The notes beneath the pieces were generated by a model that searched no databases, had not been told where the DNA came from, and saw only the letters and a program-made list of their open reading frames with translations. The position numbers were made by a program, and so were the translations under genes. Of a DNA stretch of 64,000 nt, positions 15,983 to 22,722 are shown in pieces. The stretch's first letter is position 1. Each line of letters begins with the position of its first letter. Source of the DNA: Methylocaldum sp. 14B (GTDB taxonomy: Bacteria > Pseudomonadota > Gammaproteobacteria > Methylococcales > Methylococcaceae); assembly GCF_002005105.1 (NCBI RefSeq), contig NZ_MSCV01000036.1, forward strand, positions 1 through 64,000. Direction: 5' to 3'.

Positions 15983-18879
15983 TTCTCAGTCACTAAATCC
16001 GGCTCTATCCGGCACAGCGAAACCTTGGTCTCCTGCATCGCCGTTACCGAATCGTAGCCGTAGGTGAACACGATGTTGCAGGATTCGCCCAGCACATACG
16101 GCGCGCTGCCTTCCGGGTATTTCGGCCGCAAGTCCTGCCCCTCGTAGTGCCCGCCGAAATGGAAAGGCATGAAGACCACGCCCGGTCGGACCCGCTCGGT
16201 GACGAAAGCCATGACTCTAATCCTTCCGCCTTCGGGGCCGGCGACCCACACCTGTTCGCCGTGCCGCACCCCGGCATTGTTGGCGTCGCGCGGGTTGATT
16301 TCGACAAACATCTCCTGCTGCAACTCTGCCAGCCAGGGATTGGAGCGGGTTTCGTCGCCGCCGCCCTCGTATTCGACCAAGCGTCCCGAAGTCATGATCA
16401 ACGGAAAATCCTTGCTGAAATCCTGCTGCTGGATCGAGACGTAACGGGTGGGCAGACGCCAGTAGCGCTTGCGGTCCTGGTAGGTCGGGTATTTCTCCGC
16501 CAGATCGCGGCGCGGCGTGTACAAAGGCTCGCGATGGATCGGCACCGGATCGGGGAAGTTCCACACGATGCAGCGGGCCTTGGCATTGCCGTAAGGCGCA
16601 CAGCCGTACTTGATCGCGACCCGGATGATGCCGCCTGAAGGATCGGTCTTCCAGTTCTTGCCCTCGGCCAGTTTCTTTTCCTGCTCGGTCAAATCCTTCC
16701 ACCAGCCCAGTTTCTTCAGCAGCTCGGCGCTGAATTCGGGATAGCCGTCCCGGATATCCGCTCCCTTGTTCGAGGAGCCTTCCGCCAAAAGGTTCTTGCC
16801 CTGGTATTCCGTGCCGAAACGGGCGCGGAACGGCGAACCGCCCTCCGCCACCGTCTTGCTGGTGTCGTAGAGGATATGCGAACCGGGATGCTTCATTTCC
16901 GGCGTACCCCAGCACGGCCAGGGCAGGCCGTAATACTCGCCGTCACAAGGGCCGCCCTGCCCCTTCAAGGTCGTGGTGTGGAAAGTGTGCCAGTTCTCCT
17001 GATGGGCCTTGAGCCGCTCCGGGCTTTGGCCGGTATAACCCGCCGCCCAGGCGCCCCGGTTGATCTCCCGCAGGATGTCCTCGATCAGCGGCGTGTCGTT
17101 CTCGACTTGGATGTTCCTGGTCAACTCCTTTTCGAACCCGAACTTGCGGGCGAACTGGTACATGACCATGTGGTCCGGCCGCGACTCGAACAGGGGCTCG
17201 ATGATCTGGCTGCGCCATTGAATCGACCGGTTGGACGAGGTCAAGGAACCGTAAGTCTCGAACTGGGTGCAGGCCGGAAGCAGGTAGACGTTGTCCGTGC
17301 GGTCGTGCATCACGGCGGTGACCGTCGGATACGGATCGATTACGGCCAAAACGTCCAGTTTTTCCATCGCGGCTTTCATCTCGGGGCCGCGCACCTGGCT
17401 GTTGGGCGCATGGCCCCAGAACACCATGGCCTTGATGGGATTCCGCTGCGAGATGTTCTCGCCCGCTTCCAATACGCCGTCGATCCAGCGGGAAACCGGG
17501 ATGCCGTTGTTGAACATCGGCTTGATCTTCTTCCCCGCACCGTCGTCATACTCGCTTTGGTCGAAGCGGGCGGCGAGCCAGTCGAAATCGATGTCCCACA
17601 CTTTCGCCCAGTGCCGCCAGGCATCCTCGCTCAAACCGTAATAAGCCGGCAGACTGTCGGCGTTCGGGCCTACGTCAGTCGCCCCTTGCACGTTATCGTG
17701 CCCGCGAAACACGTTGGTGCCGCCGCCTTCTAGCCCCATGTTGCCGAGCGCGAGCTGAAAGATGCAGTACGCGCGGGTATTGTTGTTGCCGATCGTGTGC
17801 TGCGTCCCGCCCATGCACCAGATGAAGGTGCCGGGCCGGTTTTGCGCCATGATCCGCGCGGCCTTATGAGCGAGTTCTTCCGGCACTCCGGTAACCCGCT
17901 CGACTTCTGCCGGCGTCCATTTCGCCACTTCCTTGCGGATTTCGTCCATCCCGAACACCCGCTGCTCGATGAACGTCTTGTCCTCCCAACCGTTTTGGAA
18001 AATGTGCCACAACAGGCCCCAAATGAACGGCACGTCGGTTCCGGGCCGAATGCGGATGTGCAAGTCGGCATGGGCGGCGGTGCGGGTGAAGCGCGGATCG
18101 ACCACGATCAGCGGCGCGCCGCGCTCCTTGGCGCGGAAGATATGCTGCATCGACACCGGATGCGCCTCCGCCGGATTGCCGCCGATGATGAAAATCGACT
18201 TGGCGTTGTGGATGTCGTTGTAGGAATTGGTCATCGCCCCGTAGCCCCAGGTATTGGCGACGCCGGCGACCGTGGTCGAGTGGCAGATGCGGGCCTGGTG
18301 GTCGATATTGTTGGAGCCCCACAAGGCGGCGAATTTCCGAAAGAGATAAGCCTGCTCGTTGTTGTGCTTGGACGATCCGAGCCAATAGACGGAATCGGGA
18401 CCGTATTGCTCGCGGATGGCAAGAAGTTTGTCGCCCAGCTCGTCTATGGCCCGATCCCAGCCGATGCGCTGCCACTTGCCGTCGACCAGCTTCATCGGAT
18501 ATTTGAGCCGTCGCTCGCCATGGCCGTGCTCCCGCACCGACGCCCCTTTCGCACAATGCGCCCCCAGGTTGAACGGATGGTCGAAAGCCGGCTCCTGGCC
18601 GATCCACACGCCGTTCCGCACCTCGGCAATGACCCCGCAGCCCACCGAGCAATGGGTGCAGACGCTTTTGACCTTCTTGATTTCCCCTGACGGCTGCGCG
18701 GGAGCGCCCGTCGCATCGACCTTTTTCATCATCGATAGAGGCACGGCTCCCGCCAAGGCCGCGCCGCCCACGGACAGCCCCGACCGCCGCAGAAACTCGC
18801 GGCGGTCAATGCCGTGCCCCGAGGTTTGCGACTTGGAAGACGAATCGTTTTCGGAAGCGGGCCGCTTGAACAGTTTCAT
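15979..18879 (-). CDS. Formate dehydrogenase catalytic (alpha) subunit, Tat-exported, Cys type
   Basis: A 966-residue Mo/W-bis-MGD formate dehydrogenase. It has a twin-arginine signal (DRREFLRRSG, about 25-34), a [4Fe-4S] motif at Cys74, 77, 81 and 109, and the active-site Cys199-His200 pair in RICHS. It is therefore the cysteine rather than the selenocysteine form. Further MGD-binding motifs include IFIIGGNPAEAHP, WCMGGTQHTIGNNNTR and the C-terminal dinucleotide-binding domain (MTSGRLVEYEGGGDETRSN). It oxidises formate on the periplasmic side and feeds electrons to the beta and cytochrome subunits. It follows fdhX by 46 bp. Downstream, brnT overlaps its stop, and the beta and gamma subunits come only after an insert. 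Confidence 0.95.
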   Translation of the reverse strand: MKLFKRPASENDSSSKSQTSGHGIDRREFLRRSGLSVGGAALAGAVPLSMMKKVDATGAPAQPSGEIKKVKSVCTHCSVGCGVIAEVRNGVWIGQEPAFDHPFNLGAHCAKGASVREHGHGERRLKYPMKLVDGKWQRIGWDRAIDELGDKLLAIREQYGPDSVYWLGSSKHNNEQAYLFRKFAALWGSNNIDHQARICHSTTVAGVANTWGYGAMTNSYNDIHNAKSIFIIGGNPAEAHPVSMQHIFRAKERGAPLIVVDPRFTRTAAHADLHIRIRPGTDVPFIWGLLWHIFQNGWEDKTFIEQRVFGMDEIRKEVAKWTPAEVERVTGVPEELAHKAARIMAQNRPGTFIWCMGGTQHTIGNNNTRAYCIFQLALGNMGLEGGGTNVFRGHDNVQGATDVGPNADSLPAYYGLSEDAWRHWAKVWDIDFDWLAARFDQSEYDDGAGKKIKPMFNNGIPVSRWIDGVLEAGENISQRNPIKAMVFWGHAPNSQVRGPEMKAAMEKLDVLAVIDPYPTVTAVMHDRTDNVYLLPACTQFETYGSLTSSNRSIQWRSQIIEPLFESRPDHMVMYQFARKFGFEKELTRNIQVENDTPLIEDILREINRGAWAAGYTGQSPERLKAHQENWHTFHTTTLKGQGGPCDGEYYGLPWPCWGTPEMKHPGSHILYDTSKTVAEGGSPFRARFGTEYQGKNLLAEGSSNKGADIRDGYPEFSAELLKKLGWWKDLTEQEKKLAEGKNWKTDPSGGIIRVAIKYGCAPYGNAKARCIVWNFPDPVPIHREPLYTPRRDLAEKYPTYQDRKRYWRLPTRYVSIQQQDFSKDFPLIMTSGRLVEYEGGGDETRSNPWLAELQQEMFVEINPRDANNAGVRHGEQVWVAGPEGGRIRVMAFVTERVRPGVVFMPFHFGGHYEGQDLRPKYPEGSAPYVLGESCNIVFTYGYDSVTAMQETKVSLCRIEPDLVTEK

Positions 18880-18925
18880 GATCGAATTTTAATTCTTAGA
18901 GGAAATTGGACGAAGCAAACCGGGC

Positions 18926-19144
18926 TCAAAACCGCGCTGCATCATAATAGGCGCGGACGTGCTCGGTCTCCCGATAGCCTTTTTTGGCGGAGTCGACCGC
19001 CGGTTTCCCAGGAGCCTCAATCTCCCCGCCGCAAGCGCTGCGCTGCGACACAAACGCACCAAACAGCCCCCCGACCAAAGCCGTCATTCTCCGAATGAAA
19101 CTTCGCCGCGGTTTCGATGCGGGAATAGGGTTCGAATCGCTCAT
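18926..19144 (-). CDS. Formate dehydrogenase region Tat-target protein (FdhX type)
   Basis: A 72-residue protein of the small family that precedes fdhA in many proteobacteria. It has a twin-arginine-like signal (PRRSFIRRM, followed by a hydrophobic stretch) and the family hallmark C-terminus KGYRETEHVRAYYDAARF. The ATG at 19144 has a GAGG site seven bases upstream. The precise role is unknown; it is presumed to assist or accompany FdhA through the Tat pathway. It is the first gene of the minus-strand FDH operon and faces the accessory island. Confidence 0.88.
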   Translation of the reverse strand: MSDSNPIPASKPRRSFIRRMTALVGGLFGAFVSQRSACGGEIEAPGKPAVDSAKKGYRETEHVRAYYDAARF

Positions 19145-19486
19145 GAACAAGCCTCAAGGAAAGCTGTAAACGTGTGCCAATTAAACAATCTGCGGCACAC
19201 CGGGTCAAATTCCGAGCGTGCTTGTCAAGTATTTTCGCCGCTGTTGCAGACCGAATCCCGATTGATCTCGGTTCGACGAGGACGATGTGCAGTTTCCGTC
19301 CGGCCCGCCGAAAGGCGAATACAAGTTTCTGCCCCGCCATTCCTCCATGGTAGAAGATGAAGGTTTGCCGCCGACGAGTAACGGAAGTTCTGATACGGCG
19401 TGCTTCCGCTCGTGTTGTCGTCCTGAAGTTGTGAATGTCCCACATCTGCGGTATACGCTTGTTTTATATCGAAACAGGGATCTCCT
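19145..19486. other. Gene-poor junction between the FDH operon and the accessory island
   Basis: About 340 bp upstream of fdhX with no frame I can assign on either strand. It should hold the fdhX-fdhA promoter. Long shadow frames cross it on the minus strand but resemble nothing known. It probably marks the left border of the inserted island. Confidence 0.5.
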
Positions 19487-19588
19487 ATGCCCAAGACCGC
19501 TAAAATTTTCATGAATGGAGCCGTGGACCGAGTGCCGCTGGAGGTTGTTGGAGTATTCGCGTTTACGCTGTACGGGATAGGCAAATGA
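19487..19588 (+). pseudogene. VapB/VagC-like antitoxin N-terminal remnant
   Basis: A 33-codon frame begins MPKTAKIFMNG, the typical start of VapB/VagC antitoxins (AbrB-type DNA-binding end). It then diverges from the expected SQAVRLP-type sequence and stops. It keeps a plausible ribosome site (AGGGA) and an ATGA overlap with the following MntA gene. It looks like an antitoxin gene truncated by rearrangement and fused to the junction. A chance similarity cannot be excluded given the length. Confidence 0.4.
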
Positions 19589-19896
19589 CCGTTCATATAC
19601 AAATTCCCCAAAAGGCTCTGCAATCCCTCTGTCGGCGTTACCACGTGCAGCGGCTCGCCCTGTTCGGCTCGGTGCTGCGCGAGGACTTCGGGCCAGAAAG
19701 CGATGTAGACGTATTGGTGGAATTCGAGCCGGGACACACGCCGGGCTTGGGTTTCGTTCGGTTACAGCGCAATCTCTCCGATCTGTTGGGGCGCCCCGTG
19801 GACCTACACACCTACCGGAGTCTGAGCCGTTACTTCCGCGATGAAGTGGCAAGAGAAGCCGAGGTGCAGTATGAGCGTAGAACGCAAACGCCCTAA
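19585..19896 (+). CDS. mntA: MntA-like minimal nucleotidyltransferase (antitoxin)
   Basis: A 103-residue minimal nucleotidyltransferase. The signature LFGSVLREDFGPESDVDVLVEF contains G28-S29 and the metal-binding Asp40 and Asp42 in the expected GSx10DxD spacing. In characterised MntA/HepT systems this protein adenylylates a Tyr of HepT and so neutralises it. It overlaps the HepT gene by 26 bp. The catalytic residues look intact although the partner toxin is altered. Confidence 0.88.
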   Translation: MTVHIQIPQKALQSLCRRYHVQRLALFGSVLREDFGPESDVDVLVEFEPGHTPGLGFVRLQRNLSDLLGRPVDLHTYRSLSRYFRDEVAREAEVQYERRTQTP

Positions 19897-20251
19897 GCTC
19901 GACGACACGGCCCGCATACGTCATATGCTCGATGCAGCACGCCGGGCCTGCGAGTTGGCCCAAGGCAAGGAGGTGGGCCGTCTCGACCCCGACTGCGAGA
20001 CCGCCCTGGCCTTAACGCGGCTTTTGGAGATCCTGGGCGAGGCGGCCAAACACGTGACCCAGGAAACCCAAGCCAAGCATCCGGTCGTGCCTTGGCGAGA
20101 CATAGCCGACACTCGCAACCGTATCATCCGCGAGTATTTTGATGTCGACTACGACATCGTCGAAGCCCTGATCCGCGTCGACCTGCCGCCCCTGATCAAA
20201 CAGCTCCAGGTCGTTTTGGGGACATTGCAGGCAGATCCGAAGCAACTATGA
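19871..20251 (+). CDS. hepT: HepT-like (DUF86) ribonuclease toxin with altered catalytic motif
   Basis: A 126-residue HEPN/DUF86 protein. The start at 19871 (MSVERKRPKL) is preferred over the upstream frame start inside mntA. The helical core with LLEILGEAAKHV and WRDIADTRNR matches HepT. In this family the active motif is R-x4-H-x-Y. Here R82, then N83-R84-I85-I86, then Arg87 replaces the His, while Tyr89, the residue AMPylated by MntA, is kept. The codon is CGC at 20129-20131, one base from the CAC of His. The protein is therefore predicted to lack RNase activity but still be an MntA target. Confidence 0.88.
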   Translation: MSVERKRPKLDDTARIRHMLDAARRACELAQGKEVGRLDPDCETALALTRLLEILGEAAKHVTQETQAKHPVVPWRDIADTRNRIIREYFDVDYDIVEALIRVDLPPLIKQLQVVLGTLQADPKQL

Positions 20252-20472
20252 CCGGTACCACAAAGATGATCCCGCTTAACCCGGATAGATATACCCTCGG
20301 ACGCCATGAAACCATTCCCGTGCGCTTCGGTTCGCTGACTAAACGCTATCAAGCCTGGTGCGAGAACCCAAACGTGCTCGAAGACAAGGCCAAGGTTCGG
20401 CTCGGGGTCGGCAGGGATATGGCCTCGGTCGTCAAGTATTGGCTGATTGTTGCGCAGGCGGTTCAGTCCTAG
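20248..20472 (+). pseudogene. Truncated DUF4007 protein (phosphorothioation-associated family)
   Basis: A 74-residue frame resembles the N-terminus of DUF4007 proteins, which are usually about 300 residues and commonly found beside DNA-phosphorothioation (Dnd) or related modification genes. The family pattern is seen as GRHETIPVRFG, then VRLGVGRDMASVVKYWL (about 18-68). It then stops, so most of the protein is missing. It overlaps the hepT stop (ATGA) and is followed by a small palindrome and the HIT gene. I regard it as a deletion remnant. Confidence 0.6.
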
Positions 20473-20484
20473 CGGAAACTTTAA

Positions 20485-20501
20485 GTGGCAATAGTTGCCA
20501 C
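20485..20501. promoter_or_regulatory. Short palindrome upstream of the HIT gene
   Basis: A perfect 7-bp dyad, gtggcaa-tag-ttgccac, lies about 23 bp before the HIT start. It could be an operator or a weak hairpin; there is no further support. Confidence 0.3.
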
Positions 20502-20523
20502 CGAAGCGTTTGAGTAAAAATCC

Positions 20524-20907
20524 ATGAGCGAAGACTGCCCTTTCTGCCAATTGTCGCCTGAACGCATAATCGTAGGTGACGATCTCTGTGTCGTAATCCG
20601 GGATGCTTATCCCGTTTCCCCCGGCCACACGCTAATAATGCCACGGCGTCATGTGGGCTCATTCTTCGAAACCTCTGCCGACGAGCGCGCGCGCCTGTTG
20701 CAGTTCCTCGACTTGGCTAAGAAAGACGTTTTAGGTCACTTCCAACCCGACGGTTTCAACATCGGCATCAACGACGGGCCTGCTGCCGGCCAAACCGTCC
20801 TCCACCTGCACGTCCACCTCATCCCCCGCTACCTAGGGGACCAAGCCGACCCGCGCGGTGGTGTGCGCTGGATACTGCCGGACAAGGCAGCGTATTGGAA
20901 AAAGTGA
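20524..20907 (+). CDS. HIT family nucleotide-binding protein
   Basis: A 127-residue histidine-triad protein, a nucleotide hydrolase or transferase. It has the zinc-type CPFC near the N-terminus (residues 5-8), PVSPGHTLIMPRRHV, and the catalytic triad HLHVHLIPRY (about 94-103). The substrate is not predictable, but such proteins hydrolyse AMP-linked compounds. It ends one base before the HNH nuclease start, so the pair is coupled. In this context it may act on adenylated or modified nucleotides from the island's systems, which is inference only. Confidence 0.9.
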   Translation: MSEDCPFCQLSPERIIVGDDLCVVIRDAYPVSPGHTLIMPRRHVGSFFETSADERARLLQFLDLAKKDVLGHFQPDGFNIGINDGPAAGQTVLHLHVHLIPRYLGDQADPRGGVRWILPDKAAYWKK

Positions 20908-20908
20908 T

Positions 20909-21886
20909 ATGGAACTAGAAGACTACTACCGCCAGTTTGCCCAGTTAAAGCGTGCCCCGAACCGAATCTTTCCGGAAACTACGCGCCACAAAGCGCCGCA
21001 CAAACCACTTTTGCTCTTGGCCATCATGGAGATGATCGCGCGAGGAGAGATTACTTCCCGCTTCATCAGCATTGCCGATGAAATTACCGAGCTGAATGAC
21101 TTATTTTCCGCTTACTGGCGGGCGCTGATGCCTATTACCCAAACCAGCAGTATCGCTTTTCCATTCTCCCGCCTGCACAGTGAGCCATTTTGGGAATTGG
21201 TACCTTTGCCAGGAAGGCAAATCAGCCGCGAGGCTATCAATGGCGTCTCTAGCGTTTCGCAGTTACGTCAGTTGGCTTTGGGGGCTAACTTGGATGAAGA
21301 CTTATTTCGCTACATGACGTACGCGGAGAGTCGCACCAAGCTGACTGACGCCCTCCTGCGTGCCTGTTTGTCGGATCAAGGCCAAACCATCCTGATGGCG
21401 GAGCTTGGTGTGCAACACCAAGCCTTTCGATACAGCTTGGAGCTGGAGGCCAAAGCGCACAAAATCAAAGAGCCATCCACGGAAGTGCCCTATGCCGACG
21501 CCGTACGGGATCAAGGATTCCGAAGAGTGATCGTGAACTGTTATGACCATCGCTGCGCGCTGTGTGGCGTGCGTATCGTGACGCCAGACGGCCATACTGC
21601 GGTGGAAGCCGCGCATATCAAACCGTGGAGTCAGTTCAAGGACGATGATGTACAAAACGGGATGGCGTTATGCCGCCTCTGCCATTGGGCTTTCGATGAA
21701 GGCCTAATGAGCGTAGACGGTGACTACAGAGTTTTAACGTCCCGGCAAATGACTGCTGCCCCGAACGCCGCCGGTTTCCTCATAACTTTGGCGGGTCGTC
21801 CTATCATTGGGCCAAAGGACCAAGCCCTATGGCCGGACCTTGGCCGCTTGTCCTGGCATCGGCACTATGTTGCGGTTGGGTTGTGA
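20909..21886 (+). CDS. Sulfur-binding-domain HNH endonuclease (phosphorothioate-DNA-dependent type)
   Basis: A 325-residue putative type IV restriction enzyme. The N-terminal half has KAPHKPLLLLAIMEMI (28-43), the conserved start of sulfur-binding domains that recognise phosphorothioated DNA. The C-terminal half is an HNH nuclease: zinc-type Cys216/Cys219, then HNH residues His236 (in EAAHIKPW), Asn250 and His259, with Cys255/Cys258. The start at 20909 (MELEDYYRQF) lies one base after the HIT stop. The domain order matches enzymes that cut phosphorothioate-modified foreign DNA. No dnd modification genes are visible in the window. Confidence 0.85.
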   Translation: MELEDYYRQFAQLKRAPNRIFPETTRHKAPHKPLLLLAIMEMIARGEITSRFISIADEITELNDLFSAYWRALMPITQTSSIAFPFSRLHSEPFWELVPLPGRQISREAINGVSSVSQLRQLALGANLDEDLFRYMTYAESRTKLTDALLRACLSDQGQTILMAELGVQHQAFRYSLELEAKAHKIKEPSTEVPYADAVRDQGFRRVIVNCYDHRCALCGVRIVTPDGHTAVEAAHIKPWSQFKDDDVQNGMALCRLCHWAFDEGLMSVDGDYRVLTSRQMTAAPNAAGFLITLAGRPIIGPKDQALWPDLGRLSWHRHYVAVGL

Positions 21887-22008
21887 CGTGGGGCTGAGCA
21901 CCGAGGAATTGCAGAGCAAGAGCCGCTCTGATGATGGCGGTTTTCAAGGACGGAGAAATTCGTTTGTCTCCGTAGTATCGGAAATCGAAAACGACCGAGC
22001 CGGCCGAC

Positions 22009-22386
22009 CTATATAAGAACGACCAGTTCAGAGTAGCCTGCCAAGGCCCGATCCGCGGTCATGAACCGCAAGGGTTCGGTAATCGCTTGGGCGATGAGTA
22101 TCCTGTCAAACGGATCGCGATGGAGATTGGGAAGTTTCCGCACGGCATTGGCATGCTCCCAGGTGACGGGCAATGGGAGAAAGCCCGCCTCGATCAGACG
22201 ATCCGGCAGACAACGCTGATCGATCTTGAGCTTTCCCAAAGCTGATTTGATGCTGATTTCCCATATCGAAGCCGCACTTGCATAAACCGCCTCTGCCCGA
22301 TCGATCTCGGCACGCGCCGTATTGGATAAGGCAGCATCATCGGCCAATACCCACAGAAGCACATGAGTGTCGAGCAGCAATCTCAC
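22009..22386 (-). CDS. PIN domain toxin (VapC-like)
   Basis: A 125-residue PIN ribonuclease toxin. The acidic residues expected for metal binding are seen in LLLDTHVLLWVL (Asp6), SIWEISIKSALGKL (Glu) and HRDPFDRILIAQA, with a last acidic site in MTADRAL. It overlaps its antitoxin gene by four bases. It is a functional-looking stability or stress module within the island, on the opposite strand from the HNH nuclease. Confidence 0.92.
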   Translation of the reverse strand: MRLLLDTHVLLWVLADDAALSNTARAEIDRAEAVYASAASIWEISIKSALGKLKIDQRCLPDRLIEAGFLPLPVTWEHANAVRKLPNLHRDPFDRILIAQAITEPLRFMTADRALAGYSELVVLI

Positions 22387-22628
22387 TGGCCGCTACCTTC
22401 AAAAGCAGCGGCGATCTCATCGGGCAAGGGGGCATCGAAGTCTTCGGCAATTTCGATCTCGCCTTTCATCACGCCGAAACGGATGGTTTTTCGAGTCTCG
22501 GTGCGATAAGGGACAAGCTTAGCGGCAGGCTTGCCGGCCTTCGCGATCACGATTTCCTCGCCGGCCATTGCCGCATCCACCAGCTTGGAGAAATGGGTTT
22601 TCGCTTCGTGAATGTTGACGTGGTGCAT
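22383..22628 (-). CDS. Phd/YefM family antitoxin
   Basis: An 81-residue antitoxin. VNIHEAKTHFSKLVDAAMAGEEIVIAKAGKPAAKLVPY (residues 4-41) is the Phd/YefM DNA-binding half. The acidic C-terminus (EIAEDFDAPLPDEIAAAFEG) should wrap the PIN toxin. It is the first gene of the pair, as is usual, so that antitoxin is made before toxin. Confidence 0.92.
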   Translation of the reverse strand: MHHVNIHEAKTHFSKLVDAAMAGEEIVIAKAGKPAAKLVPYRTETRKTIRFGVMKGEIEIAEDFDAPLPDEIAAAFEGSGQ

Positions 22629-22722
22629 GCTGTGCTCCCGGCAGGTGGACTAACCTTAGTCTAGCTGGAGGCATAGTACCACGGAAAGGTACTCAGGACA
22701 GCGCTACGAATCTGACACTTCG

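Noticed and set aside
19257-19300. RFDEDDVQF on the plus strand, similar to a middle part of VapB antitoxins
   Set aside because: Too short, and upstream rather than downstream of the MPKTAKIFMNG start; probably chance.
19225-19963. Minus-strand frames opposite the VapB remnant and mntA
   Set aside because: No motif or ribosome site, and they overlap two supported plus-strand genes.
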